NCBI GenBank assembly: GCA_026785965.1
Contig: JAJAYY010000062.1
Location: 1-5,984 of the forward strand
Source: Sphingomonas bacterium
GTDB taxonomy: Bacteria > Pseudomonadota > Alphaproteobacteria > Sphingomonadales > Sphingomonadaceae
Direction of reading: 5' to 3'
DNA length: 5,984 nt
Shown: positions 1-5,984 of the stretch, in pieces
Position numbering within the stretch: position 1 is the first letter of the stretch
Layout: each line of letters begins with the position of its first letter
The notes under the pieces: model-generated
What the model was told of the DNA's origin: nothing
Database searches by the model: none
The model's input: the letters and a program-made list of their open reading frames with translations, nothing else
Translations under genes and position numbers: made by a program

Positions 1-264
1 ACCGCCGCGCAATATGGCGCCGACCTGCTCGTCATCCTGGTCGACAACGGTGCTTACGGAACGATCCGCATGCACCAGGAACGCGACTATCCGACACGGA
101 TCAGCGCCACGACCCTCGCCAATCCCGACTTCGCCAAGCTCGCCGAGGCGTTTGGCGGCTGGGCCGAGCGGGTCGAGACCACCGCCCAGTTTGCCCCCGC
201 GCTTGCTCGGTCGATGGAGCGCGGGGGCATTCGCTTGCTGCATTGCCTGACGACGTCGAAGTGA
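1..264 (+). CDS. TPP-dependent enzyme, acetolactate synthase-like, C-terminal end (partial at left edge, probably frameshifted)
   Basis: Only the last 87 codons are in the window; the reading frame is open from base 1. The visible part is the end of the TPP-binding (C-terminal) domain of the acetolactate synthase/pyruvate oxidase superfamily. Residues 14-23 read VDNGAYGTIR, which matches the (N/D)NGxYGxI segment whose Asn (here Asn16) and neighbouring backbone bind the Mg2+ of the cofactor. It is followed by MHQER and NPDFAKLAEAFGG, typical of this enzyme class. Such enzymes cleave or join 2-oxo acids in the cytoplasm; the substrate cannot be named from this fragment. The frame stops at 262-264 after LLHCLTTSK, but the ending usual for the family lies in another frame just downstream (252-305). 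The gene probably carries a one-base deletion or a sequence error. The TPP-enzyme assignment is firm; the exact enzyme is unknown. Confidence 0.85.
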   Translation, partial: TAAQYGADLLVILVDNGAYGTIRMHQERDYPTRISATTLANPDFAKLAEAFGGWAERVETTAQFAPALARSMERGGIRLLHCLTTSK

Positions 265-305
265 TCACGAATCAGACGACGATTTCCGCGCTGCGCGCAA
301 CGTGA
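252..305 (+). other. Out-of-frame remnant of the TPP enzyme C-terminus
   Basis: Read in the frame of base 252, this stretch gives DVEVITNQTTISALRAT and then TGA at 303-305. TPP enzymes of this type often end in a TDVExI...TT(I/L)SALR pattern, so it continues naturally from LLHCLT of the upstream frame (ending about base 251). One extra base between about 250 and 252, for example ACGACG restored to ACCGACG or ACGGACG, would join the two frames. The actual upstream frame stops at 264 instead. The sequence alone cannot tell a natural mutation from an assembly or read error. Confidence 0.6.
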
Positions 306-540
306 ACCTTATTCCGCAGCGAACCTTGACCGGGGTCGAGCGCGCAAGCCCGAATACCTCGCGCCAGCGGCGGCTTCCGCGCCCATCGGGGTCCGAGAAT
401 AATGGCAGCAGATGGCCCGTCGCGTCGGTAAAGTTACCCCGCTGGTCATTGTCTTGATTGGATAAATCGCTTTCACCGGTCATGCCAGTCCAACGACCGG
501 CGACCGCGATCTGCCTCGCTCTATCGACTCCGAATCGGTG
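306..540. other. Convergent intergenic stretch without a convincing gene
   Basis: These 235 bases lie between the end of the TPP enzyme and the thiG stop, where two transcripts converge. A 72-codon minus-strand frame (483 to 265) crosses it, but it has no clear ribosome binding site, its third codon positions are less GC-biased than those of the neighbouring genes, it resembles nothing I recognise, and it overlaps the probable TPP enzyme tail. A small hairpin is possible at 325-340 (CTTGAC, loop CGGG, GTCGAG, with one G-U pair), but no T-run follows on either strand, so it is not a convincing terminator. I see nothing else in it. Confidence 0.5.
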
Positions 541-1311
541 CTAAATGAGCCCCGCCAGCGGGCTGCTGGGGTCGGCGTAGCGCCGCTTCTGCATCCGCCC
601 GGCGAGGTAAGCGAGCCGCCCACTTTCGACCGCGAGCCGCATCGCCTGAGCCATCACCACCGGCTGCTTGGCCTCGGCGATGGCGGTGTTCATCAGCACC
701 CCGTCGCAGCCCAGCTCCATCGCCACCGCAGCGTCGCTCGCGGTGCCGACCCCGGCGTCGACCAGCACTGGCACGCTCGCGCCCTCGACGATCAGGCGGA
801 TGGTGACGCGGTTCTGCAGCCCGAGCCCCGACCCGATCGGCGCGCCGAGCGGCATGATCGCCACCGCGCCGGCTTCCTCAAGCTGCTTCGCGGCGATCGG
901 ATCGTCGACGCAATAGACCATCGGCAGGAAGCCCTCGCCCGCCAGCACCTCGGTCGCGCGCAGCGTCTCGCGCATGTTGGGGTAGAGCGTCCGCGCCTCA
1001 CCCAGCACTTCCAATTTGACCAGGTCCCAGCCCCCCGCTTCGCGCGCCAGCCGCAACGTGCGGATCGCGTCTTCGGCGGTGAAGCAGCCGGCGGTATTGG
1101 GCAGATAGGTAATTTTCTTGGGGTCGATGAAATCGGTCAGCATCGGCTGCTTGGGGTCGGAGATGTTGACCCGCCGCACCGCGACGGTGACGATCTCCGC
1201 CCCCGACGCCGCGACCGCCGCGGCATTCTCCTCGAAGCTCTTATACTTCCCGGTGCCGACGATCAGCCGCGAGATGAACTCGCGCCCGGCAACGCTCCAC
1301 GTGTCCGCCAC
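541..1311 (-). CDS. thiG: Thiazole synthase ThiG
   Basis: ThiG builds the thiazole phosphate ring of thiamine in the cytoplasm from 1-deoxy-D-xylulose 5-phosphate, dehydroglycine and sulfur carried by ThiS thiocarboxylate. The 256-residue protein is the usual family length. Landmarks are [10 protein letters not shown] near the N-terminus, AVRRVN and FIDPKK, then [10 protein letters not shown], whose Lys99 corresponds to the lysine that forms the imine with the sugar phosphate. [11 protein letters not shown] and [17 protein letters not shown] follow as the phosphate-binding loops of the TIM barrel. I chose the GTG at 1311-1309 (protein begins with fMet then [11 protein letters not shown]) because homologues begin there, it lies one base after the thiS stop, and a G-rich ribosome binding site precedes it. 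The in-frame ATGs at 1356 and 1344 would add residues overlapping thiS that the family does not have. It is cotranscribed with thiS. No thiE, thiO or thiF is in view. The stop TAG is at 543-541. Confidence 0.95.
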   Translation of the reverse strand: MADTWSVAGREFISRLIVGTGKYKSFEENAAAVAASGAEIVTVAVRRVNISDPKQPMLTDFIDPKKITYLPNTAGCFTAEDAIRTLRLAREAGGWDLVKLEVLGEARTLYPNMRETLRATEVLAGEGFLPMVYCVDDPIAAKQLEEAGAVAIMPLGAPIGSGLGLQNRVTIRLIVEGASVPVLVDAGVGTASDAAVAMELGCDGVLMNTAIAEAKQPVVMAQAMRLAVESGRLAYLAGRMQKRRYADPSSPLAGLI

Positions 1312-1312
1312 T

Positions 1313-1531
1313 TCAACCCCCACCGACAAAATGGACGATTTCATAATCGTCGCCATCCTCGACGATCAGCGTGTCGAAGGTCGAGCGCGGGACGATCTCG
1401 AGATTGCGTTCGACCGCGACGCGCAACGGATCAAGCCCGATCTCGGCGATCAGTTCAGCCAGGCTGGTGCGGCTCGCGACGCGGCGGTGTTCGCCATTGA
1501 TGATCACGCCTGCGCTTCCGTCGAGGGACAT
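1313..1531 (-). CDS. thiS: Sulfur carrier protein ThiS
   Basis: ThiS is a small ubiquitin-fold protein whose C-terminal glycine is adenylated by a ThiF/MoeB-type enzyme and converted to a thiocarboxylate, the sulfur donor for ThiG. The 72-residue product starts [14 protein letters not shown] and ends [10 protein letters not shown]. The central [13 protein letters not shown] is the typical ThiS core (family pattern V..N..IVPR) and the Gly-Gly end is the reactive tail. I chose the ATG at 1531-1529. A longer frame reaches ATG 1594, but its extra 21 residues are atypical and would run over the divergent aroQ start. Upstream, GAAGCGAAAG is only a weak ribosome binding site. The gene is the first of a thiS-thiG pair and is divergent from aroQ across 50 bp. 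No TPP riboswitch (THI box) can fit in that spacer, so thiamine control of this pair by that route is not seen here. Confidence 0.93.
   Translation of the reverse strand: MSLDGSAGVIINGEHRRVASRTSLAELIAEIGLDPLRVAVERNLEIVPRSTFDTLIVEDGDDYEIVHFVGGG
1317..1324 (-). promoter_or_regulatory. Ribosome binding site for thiG inside the thiS Gly codons
   Basis: On the minus strand GGTGGGGG lies five bases before the thiG GTG (1311-1309). The same bases encode the terminal glycines of ThiS, followed by TGA and one spacer base. This arrangement supports the GTG as the thiG start and suggests translational coupling. The match to the anti-Shine-Dalgarno sequence is partial. Confidence 0.5.
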
Positions 1532-1544
1532 ATTGGGCTTTCGC

Positions 1545-1573
1545 TTCACGGATGGGATGAGAGCCCATATAGG
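1545..1573 (+). promoter_or_regulatory. Putative sigma-70-type promoter for aroQ (accB, accC)
   Basis: TTCACG (1545-1550) and TATAGG (1568-1573) are separated by 17 bases, and each matches four of six consensus positions. Transcription would start about 7 bases later, at or next to the aroQ ATG (1582), giving a leaderless or nearly leaderless mRNA. The -10 lies inside an imperfect palindrome, GAGCCCATATAGGGTCTC (1561-1578, 7 of 9 pairs), so on the other strand it reads CTATAT and could also serve thiS, though no good -35 is seen there. AGGG at 1571-1574, seven bases before the ATG, could instead act as a Shine-Dalgarno of a longer transcript. This is a prediction from motif and spacing only. 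Confidence 0.4.
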
Positions 1574-1581
1574 GTCTCGCC

Positions 1582-2022
1582 ATGCCGACGCCACCGCTGA
1601 TCTTCGTCCTCAACGGCCCCAACCTCAATCTGCTCGGAACGCGCGAGCCCGCAATCTATGGCAGCGCCACGCTCGACGACATCGCCGCGTCGCTGTCGGC
1701 GCGCGCCGAAGCGCTCGGGCTGGCGCTCGACATCCGCCAGTCGAACCATGAGGGCCACCTCATCGACTGGCTTCACGAAGCGCGGGAGCAAGGCGCCAAA
1801 GCGGTGATCATCAACCCCGGCGGTTATACCCATACCAGCGTCGCGCTGCGCGATGCGGTCGCGGCGATTGCGGTGCCGGTGATCGAGGTTCATCTGTCGA
1901 ATCCGCAGGCGCGCGAAAGCTTCCGCCGCCGCTCGCTGATCACGGGAGTCGCGACCGGGTCGATCAGCGGCTTCGGGGCGCACTCCTACATGCTGGCACT
2001 GGACGCGGCGGCCCGGCTCTGA
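1582..2022 (+). CDS. aroQ: 3-Dehydroquinate dehydratase, type II
   Basis: This cytoplasmic enzyme dehydrates 3-dehydroquinate to 3-dehydroshikimate, the third step of the shikimate pathway to aromatic amino acids. The 146-residue protein has the full type II set: [18 protein letters not shown] at 10-27, giving Arg21 and the catalytic Tyr26 on the mobile lid; NPGGYTH at 78-84 (Asn78, His84, substrate binding); and EVHLSN at 102-107 with Glu102 and the general acid His104, followed by RESFRRRS with Arg115. The length is normal for the dodecameric family and nothing is missing. The start is the ATG at 1582, the only one before the NGPNLN motif, directly behind a putative promoter. It heads an aroQ-accB-accC cluster, an order common in Alphaproteobacteria, with 36 bases before accB. 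The functional link to fatty acid synthesis is probably shared growth-linked expression, not a shared pathway. Confidence 0.97.
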   Translation: MPTPPLIFVLNGPNLNLLGTREPAIYGSATLDDIAASLSARAEALGLALDIRQSNHEGHLIDWLHEAREQGAKAVIINPGGYTHTSVALRDAVAAIAVPVIEVHLSNPQARESFRRRSLITGVATGSISGFGAHSYMLALDAAARL

Positions 2023-2045
2023 CAGGGAGCGCCGCTACGAAACGC

Positions 2046-2051
2046 AAGGGA
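2046..2051 (+). promoter_or_regulatory. Ribosome binding site that selects the accB start at 2059
   Basis: AAGGGA lies seven bases before the ATG at 2059. It is only one base from an in-frame TTG at 2053, which is too close, so 2059 is preferred. A second purine run, AAGGAAGGG (2071-2079), lies six bases before another in-frame ATG at 2086 and could serve an alternative shorter product. Confidence 0.55.
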
Positions 2052-2058
2052 TTTGAGT

Positions 2059-2526
2059 ATGGCCGATCACAAGGAAGGGCACCCGATGCGGGTCGACGGC
2101 GCGCTGTTGCGCGAACTCGCCGAATTGCTCTCCGCCAATGATTTGACCGAAATTGAAGTCGAGGACGGCGATCGCAAGATCAAGGTCCGCCGCGACGCCG
2201 CTCCGGTGATGGCATATGCCCCCGCGCCCGCCGCTCCGGCGCCCGCTGCGGTCGCTGCTGCCTCCGCCGACGCGCTTCCCGCCCCGGCCGCGGTCGATGC
2301 GGTCAAGTCGCCGATGGTCGGCACCTGCTTCCTTTCCGCCGAGCCTGGCGCCAAGCCGTTCGTCACCCCCGGTCAGAAGGTCGCGGTCGGCGACACGTTG
2401 CTGATTATCGAAGCGATGAAGGTGATGAACCCGATCGTCTCGACCAAGGCGGGCACCGTGCGCCAGATCCTCGTTGCCGACGCCCAGCCGGTCGAGTTCG
2501 ACCAGCCGCTCGTCGTGATCGAGTAG
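2059..2526 (+). CDS. accB: Acetyl-CoA carboxylase biotin carboxyl carrier protein
   Basis: AccB carries biotin between biotin carboxylase (AccC) and the carboxyltransferase, so that malonyl-CoA can be made for fatty acid synthesis. From ATG 2059 it has 155 residues. An N-terminal segment (about 10-50: [13 protein letters not shown], then [17 protein letters not shown]) is typical of bacterial AccB. An Ala/Pro-rich flexible linker covers about 50-82, and the biotinyl domain begins at KSPMVGT (Lys83). The biotinylation motif EAMKVMN places biotin on Lys121, and the domain closes normally at residue 155. All expected parts are present. The start is set by AAGGGA at 2046-2051; ATG 2086 is an alternative. 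The gene ends 9 bases before the accC GTG, and the two are almost certainly cotranscribed and made in step. Confidence 0.96.
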   Translation: MADHKEGHPMRVDGALLRELAELLSANDLTEIEVEDGDRKIKVRRDAAPVMAYAPAPAAPAPAAVAAASADALPAPAAVDAVKSPMVGTCFLSAEPGAKPFVTPGQKVAVGDTLLIIEAMKVMNPIVSTKAGTVRQILVADAQPVEFDQPLVVIE

Positions 2527-2535
2527 ATCGTCACC

Positions 2536-3885
<1,350 letters not shown>

Positions 3886-3941
3886 CCTGCTTCGTCGGCC
3901 ACTTTTTCGCCCTCGCGCGGTTCCCAACCACGCCTCCCGGC

Positions 3942-3976
3942 CAGGCAAACTTTCGTCCGCGTTGCGCGTTTGCCTG
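3942..3976 (+). repeat. Perfect 9-bp inverted repeat (stem-loop) upstream of the TonB-like gene
   Basis: CAGGCAAAC (3942-3950) is exactly complementary to GTTTGCCTG (3968-3976), with a 17-base loop between. It sits in the 110-bp gap after accC, and the right arm ends two bases before the purine-rich ribosome binding site of the next gene (3979-3985). No T-run follows on either strand, so it is not a standard intrinsic terminator. It could be an operator, an mRNA hairpin affecting translation or stability, or chance. Confidence 0.6.
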
Positions 3977-3978
3977 TC

Positions 3979-3985
3979 GGAAGGA
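3979..3985 (+). promoter_or_regulatory. Ribosome binding site supporting the TTG start at 3996
   Basis: GGAAGGA is a strong Shine-Dalgarno match. It lies ten bases before the TTG at 3996, which is slightly long but workable. No ATG or GTG in this frame lies near it, so the TTG start is the best fit. Confidence 0.55.
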
Positions 3986-3995
3986 CGACGCCCCC

Positions 3996-4697
3996 TTGTC
4001 TCGCTATACAGGCACCGCTGAACCGCGCGACCGAGCGACCGCGATCACCGCCGTCGCCGCAATCCACATCGCCCTCGCGGCATTGCTGATCAGCGGACAG
4101 CGCGTCGAAGTTGTGCCCGCCAACACCGCTCGAACAACGCTGATCGACATTCCATTGCCGCCTCCCCCGCCGCCGCCCGACTCTTGCCGGGAGCGCCAAC
4201 AGCAAGGCGCGGCGGGCAAGACGGCCGAGCCGACCCCCGTGGTCGCGCCAGCTCCGCGCGTCGTTGTGCCCGCCACGCGTCCCATCACCGCCGCCCCGCT
4301 TGCCGGCAGTGGACGACGCGCCAGCGCAGGAGCCGCGGCGGCGGGGAGCGGCCCCGGTGCGGGCGGAACGGGCAGCGGGGGCGGCGCTGGCGGGAGCGGC
4401 GGTGCGGGCGGGATTGGCAGCGAGGCGCGTTTGCTGTCGGGCGGGCTGACGCGCCGCGACTATCGCAGCTTGCGCGCTTATGCCTCGCCCGCCGGGCGTG
4501 CGTTGCTGTCGATCATGGTCGGCGCCGATGGGCACGTCGCGAACTGCGCGGTGGCCAATTCCAGTGGCGACCCAAATCTTGATGCCGCACTATGCGCCAT
4601 CCTCCAGCCGCGAATGCGCTTTTCCCCCGCACGCGACACCGCCGGACAACCGATCGCCGTGCGCGCTTACTACGTCGCGACGTGGGATCGCGGCTGA
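3996..4697 (+). CDS. TonB-family energy transducer-like protein
   Basis: TonB proteins sit in the inner membrane, span the periplasm and pass proton-motive energy to outer-membrane transporters. This 233-residue protein has that layout. A single membrane segment at about 14-34 (ATAITAVAAIHIALAALLI) carries His24, resembling the essential TonB membrane histidine, though no Ser sits four residues before it as in E. coli. A proline run (about 53-60) and an Ala/Pro/Val linker follow, then a glycine-rich stretch at 117-142. The TonB C-terminal domain covers about 145-233 (VGADGHVANCAV, SSGDPNLDAALC, MRFSPARDTAGQPI). Cys184 and Cys200 lie in positions I recall as conserved in sphingomonad relatives and may form a disulfide. 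The start is TTG 3996, supported by GGAAGGA at 3979-3985. No exbB or exbD is adjacent, so its partner and transporter are unknown. It is 110 bases after accC and ends 3 bases from the convergent transpeptidase gene. Confidence 0.8.
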   Translation: MSRYTGTAEPRDRATAITAVAAIHIALAALLISGQRVEVVPANTARTTLIDIPLPPPPPPPDSCRERQQQGAAGKTAEPTPVVAPAPRVVVPATRPITAAPLAGSGRRASAGAAAAGSGPGAGGTGSGGGAGGSGGAGGIGSEARLLSGGLTRRDYRSLRAYASPAGRALLSIMVGADGHVANCAVANSSGDPNLDAALCAILQPRMRFSPARDTAGQPIAVRAYYVATWDRG

Positions 4698-4700
4698 CGC

Positions 4701-5984
4701 CTAGCGCGCTGCAATGCGGTTGACTGAGGCGGCGGCCAGCCGCGCACGGTCGCGGCCATAGATGTCGTCGTAGAACACCGTCTGGCTGCCGCTCGGCACG
4801 GCGGTCAGATAGGCCAGATAGACCGGCACCGGCTGGTCGAGATCGACATGCTGTTCGGGCTTCATCCCTTTGGTCACCTTGAGCGGGCGACCGTAGAGCC
4901 ACTTCGCCAGCCGCGGCGCATCTTCAAGCCGGACGCAGCCCGCACTGAACAGGCGGGCGTCCTCGCCGAGCAATTCCTTGTTGGGGGTGTCGTGAAGATA
5001 GACTCCCGCCTTGTTGGGGAACATGAACTTCATCCGTCCCATGGCGTTGGCCGGGCCTGGATTCTGGCGCACGCGGACCTCGGTCTTGCCCGCCGCTACG
5101 GCTTTCCAATCGACCTTGGCGGGGTCGATCCGCGCTGGGTCGTCGCCCCAGTCGGACAGCACGACATAGCCTTTTGCCTTGAGATAGGAGAGGCCCTGCT
5201 TGACGACGTTGGGCGCGATCCGCTCGGCGACCAAATCGTTGGGCAAATTCCAGTACGGATTGACGGCGGTGTAGCGGATCAGCGCGGCCATCATCGGGGT
5301 TGGCTGTGCCGGCTTGCCGACCACCACGCGCATCCAGTCGACGACGTGGCCGTCTTCATACATGTACAAGCGCTGCGCTGCGGTGTTGACCATCACATAG
5401 CGCCCGCTCGACGGCAGGCCGCGAATGCGCTCGAGGTTGATCCGCAGCCGCGCCGCGGCTGTGCGGTCGCCGCGGCGCTCGGCCTCGGCCAGCGCCACGC
5501 GTAGTCCAGCATAGCTTTCATGCATCCACGGCATGCGCTCGACGAAGCTGCTCAATGATCCGGTCGCGGCGGCCTGGCGCAACAATAGCGACGCCTGCGG
5601 CACGGCGGGGGCGGCCTCGCGATCAATGAATTGCCACTCGCTGCTGACGCCCTGGCGGAGCGCGGCGACGTAGCGCACGAAGGCGTCGCTGAGCATGCGA
5701 TCGGCGCGCTGGATATCGCCGGGATTGCCGTTGCCGGCGCGGCGCACCGCTTTTTGCAACGCGCGAATATTGAACAAACGCGGATCGATCCCGTCGAGGC
5801 CGCTGGTCGCGAGCACGTCGACCAGCCGATAGGCCGCTTGCTGCTCCCCGCCGGCAAACCAGATCGGCGATCCGTTGCGGGCATCGTAAAATGTACCGAT
5901 CGCGGTCGCGCCCATCGCAGTCGCGGCGCTGACCCTATCCTGATCCGCATCGGCTGCGGTGGCCGGGACCGACCAGGCAAGCGC
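4701..5984 (-). CDS. L,D-transpeptidase, YcbB/LdtD-like (N-terminus beyond right edge)
   Basis: Such enzymes cross-link peptidoglycan (3-3 links) in the periplasm through a catalytic cysteine. The frame stays open from base 5984, and 427 residues are visible. The first ones, ALAWSVPATAADADQ, look like the end of a signal peptide with cleavage near ATA-A, so the ATG at 5915 is internal and the true start is just outside the window. A scaffold domain (YRLVDVLATSGLDGIDPRLF and on, about 50-115) comes first. The catalytic domain runs from about residue 185 to the C-terminus: VVVGKPAQPTPMM, NPYWNLPNDL, PGPANAMGRMKFMFPNK, then HDTPNK and SAGCVRLED. His331 and Cys350 of the visible part are 19 residues apart, the same spacing as in E. 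coli LdtD as I recall it. Between scaffold and catalytic domains there is no recognisable peptidoglycan-binding module, unlike LdtD. It converges on the TonB-like gene with a 3-base gap; no terminator is visible there. Confidence 0.93.
   Translation of the reverse strand, partial: ALAWSVPATAADADQDRVSAATAMGATAIGTFYDARNGSPIWFAGGEQQAAYRLVDVLATSGLDGIDPRLFNIRALQKAVRRAGNGNPGDIQRADRMLSDAFVRYVAALRQGVSSEWQFIDREAAPAVPQASLLLRQAAATGSLSSFVERMPWMHESYAGLRVALAEAERRGDRTAAARLRINLERIRGLPSSGRYVMVNTAAQRLYMYEDGHVVDWMRVVVGKPAQPTPMMAALIRYTAVNPYWNLPNDLVAERIAPNVVKQGLSYLKAKGYVVLSDWGDDPARIDPAKVDWKAVAAGKTEVRVRQNPGPANAMGRMKFMFPNKAGVYLHDTPNKELLGEDARLFSAGCVRLEDAPRLAKWLYGRPLKVTKGMKPEQHVDLDQPVPVYLAYLTAVPSGSQTVFYDDIYGRDRARLAAASVNRIAAR

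Noticed and set aside
325..340. A short hairpin as a terminator for the convergent TPP enzyme and thiG transcripts.
   Set aside because: Six pairs including a G-U, a four-base loop and no T-run on either side; too weak to call.
265..483. A 72-codon minus-strand frame downstream of thiG.
   Set aside because: No clear ribosome binding site, weaker third-position GC bias than neighbours, no recognisable family, and it overlaps the displaced tail of the TPP enzyme. Only a close homologue would revive it.
1532..1581. A TPP riboswitch controlling thiS-thiG.
   Set aside because: The spacer to the divergent aroQ start is only 50 bases, too short for a THI box, and no conserved THI-box core is seen in it.
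538..1600. Long plus-strand frames opposite thiG and thiS (320 and 160 codons).
   Set aside because: They are antisense to ThiG and ThiS, whose motifs and lengths are normal; the products are Arg/His-rich and unrecognisable.
3942..3976. The 9-bp inverted repeat as the intrinsic terminator of the aroQ-accB-accC operon.
   Set aside because: No T-run follows on either strand and a strong ribosome binding site follows within two bases, which suggests it is transcribed through.

Overview
The window is GC-rich, densely coding chromosomal DNA from an alphaproteobacterium, most likely a sphingomonad. The main evidence is the aroQ-accB-accC gene order, a ThiS ending in Gly-Gly-Gly fused tightly to thiG, and a TonB-family protein with the Pro-rich then Gly-rich linker and two-cysteine C-terminal domain that I associate with Sphingomonadaceae. 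No rRNA, tRNA, CRISPR array, insertion sequence or phage gene is visible. The assignment rests on recall of families, not on a search.

Layout, left to right. Bases 1-264 (+) are the C-terminal end of a thiamine-pyrophosphate (TPP) enzyme of the acetolactate-synthase type. Its expected last 17 residues lie in another frame up to base 305, which points to a one-base deletion near base 251. Bases 306-540 hold no convincing gene. The thiamine thiazole pair thiS-thiG runs leftward (1531 to 541), with thiG starting at GTG one base after the thiS stop. A 50-bp divergent spacer separates thiS from aroQ and carries a plausible promoter whose -10 element lies just before the aroQ ATG. aroQ (1582-2022), accB (2059-2526) and accC (2536-3885) run rightward and look like one operon: type II dehydroquinase, biotin carboxyl carrier protein and biotin carboxylase. 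A 110-bp gap with a perfect 9-bp inverted repeat leads to a TonB-family protein (3996-4697, TTG start). This gene is convergent, 3 bases apart, with a YcbB-like L,D-transpeptidase (5984-4701, minus), whose N-terminus lies beyond the right edge.

How the genes work together. ThiS and ThiG act in one step, sulfur delivery and thiazole ring formation for thiamine; the TPP enzyme beside them uses the finished cofactor, but that neighbourhood may be chance. AccB and AccC form the biotin carboxylase half of acetyl-CoA carboxylase, which opens fatty acid synthesis, and AroQ supplies the shikimate pathway. The TonB-like protein and the L,D-transpeptidase both act at the cell envelope.

I found no new multi-gene system. 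The points most worth a second look are the probable frameshift in the TPP enzyme, the compact start signals of thiG and aroQ, the hairpin before the TonB-like gene, and the L,D-transpeptidase that lacks its usual peptidoglycan-binding module.
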